From the NCBI GenBank assembly GCA_964030475.1, contig CAXIPT010000002.1, forward strand, positions 3,845,959-3,909,958: DNA of 64,000 bases, given 5' to 3'. A model generated the notes under the pieces. It was given only the letters and a program-made list of their open reading frames with translations. It made no database searches and had not been told where the DNA came from. Position numbers and translations under genes: made by a program. Of this stretch, positions 1-14,219 are shown piece by piece. Source of the stretch: Tethya wilhelma (taxonomy: Eukaryota > Porifera > Demospongiae > Tethyida > Tethyidae). How positions within the stretch are numbered: the stretch's first letter is position 1; the number at the start of each line of letters is the position of its first letter.

Positions 1-574
1 TGTTTATAGCCTCCACAGTTAACTGACATCATGTGCATGCATGACAATGCAGTTTATGCGATTATGTAAAGTTGTCGATAACCGATGATGCACAACACAT
101 TGTTTATTTATTCATCGTATCATGTATGCAGAGTATGAGGTGTGGAAATAAATTTCGCCCGCTAACGCAATTAATTTGCATTAACAAAGTTAGCTTAACG
201 CTGTTGAGATATAAAGTCGAGGGAGAAAATGGAAATATTGTGACTGACGAAAGACAAAATAGAAAACAAGTTTCGACAAGCCTATAGGTTGGGAATCTGA
301 GGTGTTGTTTGTCAATACATTGATTGTGAATGAAATCACAACTCAAACAGAGAAACAAACAATGCACCAAATAAACACTGGACATAATATTATAGCCATG
401 ATACAGTAAACATAAGTATATAGTTTGGAGGTGTATATCAAATTTTTAAGCTGAGTTTTTGAAAGTTTACATTCACAAAATTATAATGATTACATTATTT
501 ATGCAAGGTTCAGGAATGGTAAATTGAAAAATGCATGCTATTAGCTTTACAATAGCAAACTCGATACATGTAGT
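1..574. other. Intergenic, nothing recognised
   Basis: AT-rich sequence downstream of the CUB-domain gene. Only short open frames without recognisable protein features are present, and no RNA gene or mobile element was identified. Confidence 0.5.
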
Positions 575-701
575 TTATCCAGACAGGAGGTCAGGTGCAA
601 GCTCTTCAATGATGCCGATAAAGATCTCAGAGAACGCCCTCACGACTCCATTGCAAGCATTTTGACCAAGAAGGGCCCTCGACACCAGGGCAGCATCAAC
701 T

Positions 702-762
<61 letters not shown>

Positions 763-3657
763 TAGCTAACAAACAAACGGAAATTCTCTTGCTGCTGCTA
801 TAAGTGGTCAAGTCGGACACACTTGGCGAAGCCTATATATTTATTTAGGCAGGTGGGTATATATAGCAGATCTCACAGGAACCATTGGGTGGGTACCTAC
901 ATACTATTTTCTTGGATGAAATTAACCAAACAAAAAAAAAAAACACGTGCAACGGCACCACTGGATGGACTTGAACTCACAACCTTTGGGTTGGGAACTG
1001 TACAAGACACATGTTAATGTTACCCATTCAGCCACAATGACACCTACATACCCACACTCGTGCACACAAACACACACATGTACATAGATCGATCTTAATT
1101 TTCTCAACTCACATCCAGGGGGGAATGGGAGTCCTGGTAGTTGAGTAGGATCGTCCAGAAGATCTAATTCATCCTCAACATCAAATGAATCATCTAGAAA
1201 CACTCTGTTTCCACGGAGATTAGACAACAAGTCGTCCACCAGTAGCTGTTCCTCTTCATTCAAACGAAACTGAAATATATAGAATCAAAATAGAACGTCT
1301 CTGTATATGCATACACTGTAAGGCAAGACAATAACATTTAACCATACACTTATAGTCCTCCCATGTAGCCATGTCATTTTATATATAACAGTTACTATTA
1401 AATCTTTTGTCCGAGCTTACTCACTCACCCTCGGGTCGACTTCAGTTTGAATGAAATAGATCACTCCCTTTCCTATCAAAAGTTCCCCTATAATTATACA
1501 AAGTGAAACAAACAAACAAACAAACAGACAAACAAACAGATAAAAAAACAAACAAAGAAACAAACAAAGAAACAAACAATATGAACACAAGTTAACATAA
1601 ATAAACGACTTTAAAGTATCACTCAATAACTTGAACAAAATATAACTACAAATCTTTCTTTACCAAATCCTGCAAAAGCTCTTGGTTCCCCATCACGTGT
1701 AGCACTCCTGGTAAAATCCAAATATCCCTCCACTGGATTGTACACCCTCAGGAGTCTTATCCCAGGGAACCTCAGCCTCAATTCTCTATCCTCAACGTTG
1801 AATACAGTGATAGTGTAGTCCTGGTAAATGAGAGCGGAGCCCATGGCCACTTTGAAGTATCGCAACCTGAAGGAGCGTTTGTCCCGAACCAGGTTGAACA
1901 CCTTGTTCTAGATAAAACAAGCTAAACACATAAATTGTAGAATCGCTGCAACTACATAACAAATACATTGTGAAACAAGTCGAAGTTGACAATACATAAG
2001 TTAGTTGATCAACAACCAGGTTATAAAATATACAAAATGAAAGCTTCAGTTCTTTTTTTATTCTAAGCTCTTACAAATTTGTCAGGACCTGACGATGATA
2101 CGCTTCTTTTCCCGACTCCAGCACTCGGGAGCTCTGTGCACCCATCCTGGGCAAAAAATGTGTCGTTCACACAGAGAGCTGTCATGAAAAAGCCCGTCGT
2201 CTGTTGGACACGATTGGTACGGAATTCCACGCGAAGATTTCTCTCGTTGTAGCCGTTTCGATCTCCACTTTCAATTTCAATATCAGGTCCACAGGTGGTC
2301 CTCAGAGAACCAGTAGAGGTCCTGTCAACAGCTAGAGAACAAAAAATTTACTTTTAGTTTACAAAAAAATTGTTGCCTTGAATTCTACTATGTACACACA
2401 CAGAGAGAGAGTGTGTGTTAACACATTCTTGAAGGCTTAATGTGGTTCGATATCTATATGCACGCTATACAGCATGATATTAAGTGCACATTAAGAATGT
2501 AGAAGTTAATATACCAAGAAAGTCTACACATTGGCCAGTGTTTGGGTCTTTGGTTGGGTCCAGGTTGTGACTGATGATTGAGAAGTAGAGCAGGGAGTTC
2601 CTTGGACACGCCACATTATACCTGGAATTTGTAAATCATTCTCAAACGATATATCGATTAATTCGATCCGATTTCAAGTGAAAATATTATCATTGCATGC
2701 CTGTATGATTGTGTGGTATATACGGGTCATTTTTATACATAAAAGTTCATTGGAAAAGATCTTGAGATTAAGCTGGGATTTGAACCCAGCTCTTTCTAAT
2801 TCTAGTCGAAAGCTCTTACCACTGAGCTACTAGAACTTATAACAGGCATTGGAGCACATGCAGACATGACATTGTGTGTATACCTGCAAATGGTGCTCTT
2901 GCGATAAAGCCCTCGAAAGAAGTTGGGTGAGATTAGCCTGACAGAAAAATAGCCATCACCTTGGGTCACCGGTAGAGAGACGTTTCTGAGACGATCTCTG
3001 GGTAGTATACGGCATTCGGCATTGTTCTCAGAGTTTGAGAAAATGCAGGTTCGAAAGCAAGAACGCCGGCTAGAGGTATACAAGATCACACAATTTATGA
3101 AATTTTATCTAAAACTAAAAGGCTATAAAGAATGTGCAATAATTGTGGTATGATAAAAACATAGAAGCTTAAAGGAAAAGTGTCACTGTATAAGCGCTGT
3201 TTTATACGTGACATTTTATGACATTCTATGATCATTTGTGATGGTTTTTGCTTTGTTTCTACGTCACAAAACATCACACAATGTCATTTTATTTTTGGTA
3301 ACAAAACAGCGCTTATATAGTGACACAGTTCCTTTAAATATAAAAGACTTTTATGCATGCATATACAACCTCAATGAATACATGTATAAGTTATATTCTT
3401 TCATTTCCAATTCCATGAGTGTTAGTTCAAACTTACTTCGGTCCTGGCTCAAACCTAGGATCAAACGGAATTCCCTGAGCATTTCTCAGATCGCAGAAGT
3501 TTGGATCGGAGCTCAAATCCACGGGACAGTCAGGATTATCGTCTGGAAAGCGGCGATTACAAGCTGCATTGGCTGCAAACTGGTGTACAAAACCAGCAGA
3601 AACAAAAGTAAATGTTAGCACCAGAGTGAGAACAGCAACAAGAACGACTTTATTCAT
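575..3657 (-). CDS. Secreted CUB-domain protein, 8 exons, 451 aa
   Basis: Exons in coding order: 3657-3437, 3069-2884, 2621-2515, 2331-2075, 1907-1664, 1487-1429, 1269-1113, 699-575. All junctions are GT-AG and the phases agree, giving 1356 nt. The ATG at 3657 was chosen because it opens directly into a hydrophobic signal peptide (MNKVVLVAVLTLVLTF). Residues about 78-220 match a CUB domain: SPNFFRGLY, then Cys, YFSIISHNLDP, GQCVDFLG, TTCGP, LRVEFRTN and TGFFMTALC. CUB domains are extracellular binding modules. The remaining C-terminal half (about 258-451) resembles nothing I know and contains an acidic stretch (EDELDLLDD). Introns carry a SINE-like element, a TTAA-flanked inverted-repeat element and microsatellites. 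The role is unknown; a secreted or matrix protein is likely. Confidence 0.82.
702..759. repeat. (AC)n microsatellite at an intron 3' end
   Basis: An uninterrupted AC tract. On the minus strand it becomes (GT)n directly before the acceptor CAG of the last exon of the CUB-domain gene, so the simple repeat abuts a splice site. Confidence 0.9.
938..1040 (-). mobile_element. tRNA-derived SINE-like element, family B
   Basis: The minus strand reads as a tRNA-like head: a box A-like segment (TGGCTGAATGGGTAA) and a box B-like segment (GAGTTCAAGTCC), with a variable-arm-like segment between. It ends in an oligo-T/A stretch. Related copies lie at 34344-34432 and 52814-53110. It sits in the last intron of the CUB-domain gene. 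The cloverleaf is too degraded for a functional tRNA. Confidence 0.55.
1506..1580. repeat. AAAC/AAAG-type simple repeat
   Basis: A run of degenerate AAACA-type units in an intron of the CUB-domain gene. Confidence 0.8.
2740..2836 (-). mobile_element. tRNA-derived SINE-like element, family A
   Basis: The minus strand begins GTTCTAGTAGCTCAGTGGTA, a good box A, and continues to a box B (GGGTTCAAATCCCAGC) and then a tail with CTCAAGAT and TTTTCCAATGA. The second copy at 24426-24522 shares both head and tail, so this is a dispersed element and not a tRNA gene. It lies in an intron of the CUB-domain gene, in the sense orientation. Confidence 0.65.
3169..3337. mobile_element. MITE flanked by TTAA
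   Basis: A 169-bp foldback element in intron 1 of the CUB-domain gene. Both ends read TTAAAGGAA when viewed outward-in, and the arms of about 55 bp share GTGTCACT.TATAAGCGCTG. TTAA at both ends is what piggyBac-type elements duplicate, so it is probably a non-autonomous piggyBac-like MITE. It has no coding capacity. Confidence 0.65.
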
Positions 3658-5757
3658 TGTAATCATGGAATTGTACAATACTTCAAAAATGTTGAGAAAC
3701 TTGTAACTTGTCAACAAGAAAATAGCTACCGGCAAACTTGGAAAACTTTTGAAAAGGAGTCAAACTTATAAATCTGACTGCTTATAGGACTGATTCAGTA
3801 TATATTATGAGCTAGTGCTTTGGTATAGACGTATATAAAATAAATGTTAATGGTTGTTTGTGCAGTCATCTTGTGAAATACTTTTAGACACAATACTTTG
3901 TCTAACCTCCAAAACCAATCGCAGTAATGGGTCTTCTATAATGTATGTTTACTGCCAAGCAAACTCCACTATGACTTGCATGACAATGTTATTTTGGATC
4001 CAAAGGCTTCAATTATAGAGTGGGGATTTCAAACATTGAGAGAGGACCAAAACAGGGTGTTTTTTAGGAGACATGTACAGCTGCTATCAACAGCCATCCA
4101 TGAAAGTCCCAGGTCCATGGTTACTAACAAAACAATCCCTGGAATAATTCAAGGATCCAGACTGAGTGACTTGTGACACACATAAACAAGCATGGATGTG
4201 CATGTGAACACTTAGAGCTGTTTTGGAGACAGCTGGATCCTATCAAAAGCCAAGTCTCGGGTGGCTGCCTGGCCTGCTAACAAATAATCCCCTATAAGAA
4301 TATTTCAAGGCTCCAATGACATGCATACATAAACACTCAATTATAAGTATACATGGTGTGGACACTGCAAAGACGGGCTATATAGATTGCATTCATTCAG
4401 TTACTGTTTTGTCTGGATATTCTAAATCAAGGTATATATGTAGCCTAAGTATATATTGGTTTCAGCCGGGATTGAATCCTGTGCTTGACAAACATTGCTG
4501 TTAATATTACTAAAGGTGCAGCATTATAGCATTAAGATTCTAACAACTGATGCTTTGTTATGATCAGAAATACATGTCATTTTGTGCCTGCATGATCTAT
4601 CTATATGACCCTCACAGAGGTCAAGAGTTCACACCCACATGTATGCATCTTCACTGTATTGTTAAATCCTTATAGCTAATTCAATATAATTTTGCCCACT
4701 ATACAAAGTATTGAAAGTCATTGTGAAATAATCTATACATATTTTTGCCTAAAAAGTAAAATAATATCTACCTCTTTATATCAGACAGCTATTGCAAGAG
4801 CTGCTACTAACAACTATACACCACTTTGTATTGCATTGAAACTCATTCAAAAACTACACTGAAATCTTTACAAAAAGAACAATGAAAGACAGAACAACAT
4901 GTTTTGAGCTGAGCTGAAAAAGAATCATGCTTTTATTCACTCCCTCACTTCAAGAAGAGTCGCATTGATGGTCACAAATTGGCAAAATAGCCATCCAATT
5001 TGTAGTGTGTTGTGCAATCCATAGATCAAAACTGCTGACTTATATGACCCACGTAGTTCAGTCTACATGGGCCATTGACAGTATGCAATTATATATAGGC
5101 ATGGCAGTCCATAATATTAAGTTTGGACTGTGTGACTCTGCTTATAAGAACACTCTATATAGAAGGCCCTATAGCTCAAAGGTGGATGATGTAATGCTTG
5201 AAATAGCAAGGTGGAGTGGGTTAAGGTGGCTTAGAATCACATGAATATATGCAAACATTTCACCATTCTGTTGTGGAGCACATGACAGAGTGTGAACAAC
5301 ATTCTTTTCAATCTGTGAAACCTTTGCACTAACAGACAAGCCATGCTTCTTGAAGTACCATATATTCAAGCTACTCAATCACATGCTGAAGTTGTAATAC
5401 TTTATGCATACTTACTGTGACACTGTTCTACTTATATACTAAAAATACATGTACATGTATATACAAATGTATGTGCGTGTGCGTGTGTGAGTGTGAGTGT
5501 GTGTGTGCGTGTCACACATCAGTAAAGCACATTCATCGTGACTCAGGGTCCATTATAACTGTATGTGTGTATACATGTATGCATTATATACACATCTCAC
5601 AGTGGTCAAAGCTAGTATAACCCAGTTTTCAGTTCTTTGGTCAGTCTAATTCTAGCTTAGTTCTAAAAAAGATACCAACTTGGAAAAAAAAAAACTTGGA
5701 GAAAAAAAAAACAAAAGCTTAGGTTAATATCAACCACTTTGAGTGAACAAAGAAGAA
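3658..5757. other. Intergenic between CUB gene and silicatein 1
   Basis: No gene recognised. It separates the divergently transcribed CUB-domain and silicatein genes, so it should hold both promoters. A GT-rich stretch lies near 5470-5515 and A-rich tracts at about 5685-5712, just before the silicatein start. No TATA box could be assigned with confidence. Confidence 0.4.
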
Positions 5758-7534
5758 ATGAAGCTAAAGCAGTGTGTGGTTGTTAGTGTGGTAGTGTTCT
5801 TACCACTTTTAGTTTCAGTAAGAGCCGATGAAGAAGTTGCTGATCTAAAGTCTCGGCTGACACACTTCGAAGAGTGGACGCTGTGGAAGGATACGCACAA
5901 GAAATCTTATGAGACGGATCTTGAGGAGCTAGAAAGACACGCTGTGTGGCTATCCAACAAGAAGTACATTGATCTTCACAATGCCAATTCTCGCATATTT
6001 GGATTCAATCTTAAAATGAACCATTTTGGAGACATGGTGAGTTGCATGCAGGCTTTGCATTGAATTGCATGGGAGCTAGGGACAAAAAGAAGCTTAAAAA
6101 TTGATGAGGTTGCTTGACAAAAAGAGTAAACCAAAAAGTTAACATTTTTTCTTCAAAATTGATGGAAAAGATTCGGACATAAACAACTTAGCATATACTC
6201 TGCACGTAAACTATTATTAATACATTGAAATTTCTACTCAAACGAAATAATTTTCACATGACTCTACATATCTGTAGACTGATGCAGAATACGTGGAGAC
6301 ATATAACACCCAAACTTCTGAGCCAGTTATCGACAAGGAATTCCTCTCAAACTTCAAGATGTTTGAGCTACCTAAAGGTCGCAATCTCACAAGCTACCCC
6401 GAGTCCCTGGACTGGAGGACAAAAGGAGCAGTAGGACCAGTGAAGAATCAGGTAAGGTGGATACAGGATGAATATAATTTTGGTCTAAATAGCAGGGTTC
6501 TCCTCAAAGCTTGTCACAGAGGTACCACAAACTCTTGCTACTTGATTTACTTTGATGTGTTTAAGTTTCATATGAAAAGAAGGTTATTAAAAACCACAAG
6601 AATGCTTTGAGGTTTTCTCTGGCATGATGCACTCTGCCTAATCAAGTCATCCTAGGGGGAGAACCCTGAAAGAGGCCTATAATAATTAATTTTTGAAGCT
6701 TTTGTTAGTAAACAGCAAAAGATTGCATGTATTTTCTATAATAACTTTCATTTAATTTTCTTTCTTGTTTTCCTTTCTTTTTTTTTTGTTTTTGTATCAC
6801 TAACTTGCTACAGCTCTCTGATCAGTGCAAGTCTTCCTATGCCTTCAGTGCTCTAGCAGCTCTGGAAGGAGCCTATGCCTTGTCCAATGGCAACTATGTT
6901 TCTCTCAGCGAACAAAACCTCATCGACTGCTCAGGTATAAAGAGTTAAAGATTAATATTTATTGACAAAAAATATATATAACTGTAAAAGGCATTCAATT
7001 TGCACATCGACTATGATCGTGGCACTTATGAAAGAAATTTTTTCATCTGTTCATTTAAATGGATAGCCAGAGAGTGTGTGCTGTGTCTGCAATTCCACCT
7101 ACAGCTCATGTATATATTCATGTCTGTTAAGGTGGTGGCTCCATTCAGGCCATTCACAGAGGTGTCTTGAGAACAGATGGTGAACACTTTACCCCCCATT
7201 CAGCACACTTGTCTGTCAGATCACATTACAAGCTGCTAGTATTCATTTTAGAATCCATTATACACAAAGTGAAAGTATGAATATTCATCATATATATGTA
7301 TATCCTTGTTCTCTCACTAGCTGTGGATACTAACAAATGCTGAGACTACAGATGATTTTATTAATTTCATTTCTGCTTTTTTGTAACTCACTCTTAATAT
7401 TCTTATTTTTCTCTACAGTACCTTATGGTAACAATGGCTGCAGTGGGGGCACTGTTCATAATGCATTCACTTACATCATTGCTAATAATGGAGTGAACAC
7501 GGCAGAGAGCTATCCTTATAGAGCTAGGGTGAGA

Positions 7535-7602
<68 letters not shown>

Positions 7603-7682
7603 CACACAAACACACATGCACACATAAGCATGCACGCACACACACAGGTACACCCACACACACACATCCACACACACAACCA

Positions 7683-7718
<36 letters not shown>

Positions 7719-8266
7719 GCAATCTCAATGTGCCTACAACAAGAACGACCAAAAGGCTACCATGTCAGGTGCAGTACGGATCAAGAGTGGAGATGAAGAG
7801 TCTTTACTGGCAGCTGTCAATGTGGGTCCAGTATCAGTCAACATTGATGCAAGCTCCAATGCATTCAAGGTACACAAACAAACAAACAAACAAACAAACA
7901 AACAAAGAAAACAAACAAACAAAATGTTAGTCAGTAGTTCATAAAGCTTTTAGCCAGCTATCTAACTGGGCTTAATTCAGACCATAGCTAATAATTGGCT
8001 CATTTCCAAACCACAGAGTACTAAGAAAAACCCACATCCTTTGTGCAGTAACCTCAGTAGCTGGAAAACCTGCTTATGAGCTATTCAAATGCTGGAAAAT
8101 CATTTCCAATTTTGTTTATGAAGTTTTTTTTTTTACATGACTACAGTTTTACTACAGTGGGGTGTTTGATTCTTCACAATGTTCCAGCTACAATGTGAAC
8201 CACTTTATGGTTGCAACTGGCTATGGAACCATGAACGGGAAGAAATACTGGCTACTGAAGAACAGG

Positions 8267-8331
<65 letters not shown>

Positions 8332-8453
8332 GCACACACACACACACACACAGCTGGGGAGACACTTGGGGAAGCAGTGGCTACATCCTAATGTCTCGAG
8401 ACAAGTACAACCAGTGTGGCATAGCAACAGACGCAGCTTATCCCACTCCCTAA
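5758..8453 (+). CDS. Silicatein-family protein 1, 7 exons, 350 aa
   Basis: Exons 5758-6036, 6278-6451, 6814-6934, 7419-7528, 7720-7869, 8147-8265 and 8354-8453; phases agree. The ATG at 5758 starts a signal peptide. An I29-type propeptide follows ([11 protein letters not shown] to [11 protein letters not shown]), then the papain-fold mature region from [11 protein letters not shown]. The catalytic Cys of cathepsin L is replaced by Ser159 (QCKSSYAFS); His297 and Asn317 are present. The Ser-His-Asn triad is the hallmark of silicateins, which template silica in sponge spicules. The loop before the active site reads [11 protein letters not shown], two residues longer than in gene 2. A second acceptor 12 nt downstream would shorten it in frame. 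It could therefore be a divergent silicatein or a silicatein-like pseudoprotease. Gene 2 lies about 1.2 kb downstream on the same strand. Confidence 0.85.
7538..7718. repeat. (CT)n and (CA)n tracts filling an intron
   Basis: Intron 4 of silicatein 1 is almost entirely simple repeat: (CT)n after the donor, then CA-rich sequence that ends in the acceptor cacacacag. Confidence 0.9.
8266..8353. repeat. 88-nt intron made of (CT)n(CA)n
   Basis: Intron 6 of silicatein 1 runs from gtaatctctc to cacacacacag with almost no unique sequence. The microsatellite supplies both the pyrimidine tract and the acceptor context. Confidence 0.9.
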
Positions 8454-9657
8454 AGACTCAACTCATACAAGGCAATTTTGTACTATTAGCACATATCAAT
8501 AGTTTATACCAATTAACAGTTTGTAAGATAAAAAACATGTACAAACCTACATTAATTCTGCTCAAGCTCCTTCAATTAATGTACGCTAATTACCATAGGG
8601 TGTATAGCAATTATTTAGCAATTAAAGTGTACATGTCATTATATGTGTCACGGCATATAATAGTCATTATTAACAAATTTAGCCAGTATAGTGATCGATA
8701 TATATGTCATTTACAATCTATTGAATTAACACATGCAAATCTTTAACATATAAGGATCGGACATAGCACTTAAATTCGAATTAAATTTCTTGAATATGTT
8801 CATTTTCTGTTTCGTATTGCACGCACAAAGCTAAACTATGAATACATGATTACATTACACACTCACTCACACTCACCAGTTACTAAGCCTTGTCCATTCA
8901 AAGATCCACAGCGTTCATAAGACAAAGGTAGTTTCATTCACATATCTATTCCATCTCTTTAGCACACGTATATACACGGACCAACATCCTATAGCCAGTG
9001 ACTATAAAGGCTATTGCAGCTTTTCTTTGAATGCTCTCAATCTATTGAATGTTCTTTGAGTGTAACTAGCAGCCTATTCTCCCATCACAGCCTCAATAAG
9101 GCAGATGTAGGGAACAGACACACACCATTGAGTGGTGTATGCTCAAGGCTGGCTGTACAGCAGAATTCTGCATATCAATGGAAACACATAATAGGTAGTT
9201 CATGACACTCAATTTAGAGGCTGATTCAAAGCTACTATTGCTACAGGAACTTGAATCATATATGACCACACATAATCCACACACTGCATACAATTATAAG
9301 CTGACAATAGTTTTTTTTCTTTCTAAAGCTGAGCTGCATATACACAATCAATCATGCACTGCAGTCAATCATATAAAACAGCAAATCTGGTCATTTCAGT
9401 GAGCAATGTAGTATAGAATAGCTACAACAGCTAGCAAAATTGTATAAAACAGCTTCATGCATGTGAGAATCTAGTCATTTCAGTGAGAGGTAAAGTAGAA
9501 GAGCCATAGCAGCTAGCTAAAATTGTATACTTTCAAGAGTTAGCTAATAGTCTTACATCTATAAGCAGCGAAAGAGTTTTGGGCTGTAAATTACAAAGGA
9601 GTATAGTTAGTTTGAGCTAAAGTATCTTTCAGTTTCGGAATTTAAAGCATTTTGAAA
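8454..9657. other. Intergenic between the silicatein genes
   Basis: No gene recognised. It must contain the 3' end of silicatein 1 and the promoter of silicatein 2. It holds an imperfect tandem repeat at 9386-9540. Confidence 0.45.
9386..9540. repeat. Imperfect tandem repeat, about 86-bp period
   Basis: Two copies share GTCATTTCAGTGAG and CAGCTAGC.AAAATTGTATA at a spacing of about 86 bp. They lie 120-270 bp upstream of the silicatein 2 start, so they could carry promoter elements; that is inference. Confidence 0.55.
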
Positions 9658-11731
<2,074 letters not shown>

Positions 11732-12205
11732 GACACTTGTACAGAAACTAGCCTAGCTATATTATATACTTCATTTATAACTATTATTATGAAAAAGATA
11801 AAGCTTGGTTTACATAGGAACTGTTTTAGTCAATTTTTGTGATGTATAGTTCAATAACTTTGGAAATTTCTGACAAAATGTCAAACTACTCAACATGATG
11901 AATTAAGCATCTATACTGTGTACCTTGCTATTTTCTCAGAAAAATATCTTCTGGAAAGCTCTTCTCTCTTCTCTTGTGTGTCATTTCCCGGCAAGACTTT
12001 GCTAGAGTTGGTAAATGGTCACCAATTTTGCATGCTAACAGCTCTCAATTCATATCGAGCAATCAAATGGAACGACCAGTACCAACTACAGGAAAATCAT
12101 GTTTTCACAGAAATCAATATTAATTTTATTTTAGTTTGAACATCACGTTGATAATAACTATCAAACAGACACAAATATCATCATTGGTGTGTCAAGAGTG
12201 TCTTC

Positions 12206-12319
12206 ATCATTTCTTTCCAGTGCCAACTTTAGCTTTCTTTGTCCCTCGGACTTTCTTTTGTCTGTTCTTTCTCTCCTTGCGTTGTTTACGACTTGACTTG
12301 CTCTTTTCACCAATACCCA
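12206..12319 (-). pseudogene. Orphan copy of RPS24 exon 4
   Basis: It encodes the same 37-residue C-terminus as the intact exon at 13268-13381 ([13 protein letters not shown] to KVGTGKK, then stop), with only two synonymous differences seen. It has no upstream exons of its own. The AG before it survives, but the pyrimidine-rich tract of the intact copy was lost at the duplication junction. It could act as an alternative last exon only by splicing from RPS24 exon 3, across the intact exon. Confidence 0.75.
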
Positions 12320-12450
12320 TCTTTTTCGAGTAAGACATGGATACCCCTTAATCTTGATTTAATCTCTAGATTAGTAGATTGAATATTCATTTAGTAGATT
12401 ACAAGAAGAGCTAGATATGATTTATTACTACTACACACACACGTGTGCAG

Positions 12451-12787
12451 TTCTATTCTGATGGTGTGTTCAACTCCCTTCAATGCTCCAGTACCAAGTT
12501 GACTCATTCCATGCTACTGACTGGCTATGGCACTTATGAAGGAGAGAAATACTGGCTGGTTAAAAACAGGTACTATGATGTACATTTTACATCACAGAAT
12601 CTGATACGTTTACGCGCACACACGCACCCACACACACAGTGACAGACAGACACACACACACACATACACACACACACACACACACAGCTGGGGTACGTCG
12701 TGGGGTCAAGGAGGCTACATGATGATGTCCAAAGATCGCTACAACCAGTGTGGAATAGCCACTGACGCCTCCTACCCAACTCTATGA
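12451..12787 (+). CDS. Duplicate silicatein exons 6 and 7
   Basis: Exon 6' is 12451-12569 and exon 7' is 12688-12787, both with intact GT-AG borders and phases identical to the originals. The encoded 73 codons are identical in protein to those of silicatein 2; I count six nucleotide differences, all synonymous. No copies of exons 1-5 accompany them. They could serve as alternative terminal exons spliced from exon 5 at 11297, or they could be a fresh, still intact fragment. Transcript evidence is needed to choose. Confidence 0.7.
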
Positions 12788-13267
12788 GACACTCATACAG
12801 TTACTAGACTAGCTATATTATATACTTCATTTATAACTATTATTATGAAAGATAAAGCTTGGTTTACATAGGAACAGTTTTAGTCAATTTTTGTGATGTA
12901 TAGTTCAATAACTTTGGAAATTTCTGACAAAATGTCAAACTACTTTGAGTACAGAATTTATACATACATGATGAATTAAGCTTCTATACTGTGTACCTTG
13001 CTATTTTCTCAGAAAAATATCTTCTGGAAAGCTCTTCTCTCTTTTCTCTTGTGTCATTTCCCGCCAAGACTTTGCTAGAGTTGGTAAATGGTCACCAATT
13101 TTGCATGCTAACAGCTCTCAATTCACATCATATCAAGCAATCAAATGGAACGACCAGTACCAACTACAGGAAAATCATGTTTCACAGAAATCAATATTTT
13201 TTCAAAATGGTTTGAACATCACGTTGATAACACAAATATCATCATTGGTGTGTCAAGAGTGTCTTCA

Positions 13268-13398
13268 TCATTTCTTTCCAGTGCCAACTTTAGCTTTCTT
13301 TGTCCCTCGGACCTTCTTCTGTCTGTTCTTTCTCTCCTTGCGTTGTTTACGACTTGACTTGCTCTTTTCACCAATACCCATCTAGAGAGAGAGGGAGG

Positions 13399-13433
<35 letters not shown>

Positions 13434-14183
13434 GCATATGAATATAAGTATGGGCAGAGTTTGTATACAACAACCTGACTAAATACAAATACACCAACTA
13501 GAAAGCCACGTGCCAAATCACTTAGGGGTACCAGCACAGACAACAAGCTAGTCAGGCATAAAAAATCTCTCTTCATCTAGTCACTTACTCTGATCAGTCT
13601 ATACTTGGGTTCATTTTTCAGTAAGAAATCTTTTGTGTCATAAATGAGAGCAAACCCTGTTGACTTTCCTCCACCAAAGGCTGTCCTGAATCCAAAACAG
13701 ACCACAAGATCAGGTTCTGTCTTGTACATACGTGCCAAGATCTCTCTCAGTTCAGACTTGGGCACATTCGGCTTATCAGGATGAAGAACATCTACTATCT
13801 AGAGAGAGAGAGAGAGAGAGAGAGAGAGGTGTATGCATGTGTTAAAAATTTGTATCATATATAAAGATGTGTAAAGCACCATGGTTATGAGAAATTATGT
13901 ACCATTTGCTTTCGCTGTAGTAACCTATTGGTGAGGAATTTCCTCGTCCGAATAGTGTAGGACTCTGACTGTAGGGAAAATATAGAGAGTGCGGGTAGAA
14001 CACACATGATCACAACAGTACAGACACACAAAACATTAGTGACCTACTACCACAAAGTAATGGGAACTCTAAGCAATACAGATAATTAAGGATTGAAAAA
14101 AGTTTAATCTTTTGTTGTTATGGCTGCATATAAGAAGCGTGCTTGAGTAAAATTGTTGATGTGTATGGATACAAACTCACCAT
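13268..14183 (-). CDS. RPS24: Ribosomal protein eS24 (RPS24), 4 exons, 130 aa
   Basis: Exons 14183-14181 (ATG only), 13968-13903, 13798-13589 and 13381-13268. The first exon ends straight after the ATG, an arrangement I recall for vertebrate RPS24. The protein reads [69 protein letters not shown] and [20 protein letters not shown], a clear eS24 of normal length. It is a component of the small ribosomal subunit. Exons 3 and 4 have acceptors formed from (CT)n tracts. A pyrimidine run upstream of the ATG may be a TOP element. The last exon is duplicated at 12206-12319. Confidence 0.95.
13383..13431. repeat. (GA)n microsatellite, RPS24 intron 3
   Basis: On the minus strand this is (CT)n ending in the acceptor CTCTCTAG of RPS24 exon 4. 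A similar tract at 13802-13828 precedes exon 3. Confidence 0.9.
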
Positions 14184-14209
14184 GCTGCCCTTTTCTTCTA
14201 CTGCGCTTC

Positions 14210-14219
14210 AAAAAGAAAG
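14210..14219 (-). promoter_or_regulatory. Candidate 5' TOP tract of RPS24
   Basis: The minus strand reads CTTTCTTTTT about 27 nt before the RPS24 ATG. A cap-site C followed by pyrimidines is the TOP signature of ribosomal protein mRNAs. The transcription start is not known, so the assignment is inference. Confidence 0.4.

Noticed and set aside
575..820. 81-aa minus open frame with a poly-(CV) stretch
   Set aside because: Only its end is coding (last exon of the CUB gene); the CV part is translated (GT)n microsatellite in an intron.
7403..7752. Several minus open frames rich in CV and RE repeats
   Set aside because: They are antisense readings of CA and CT microsatellites in silicatein introns.
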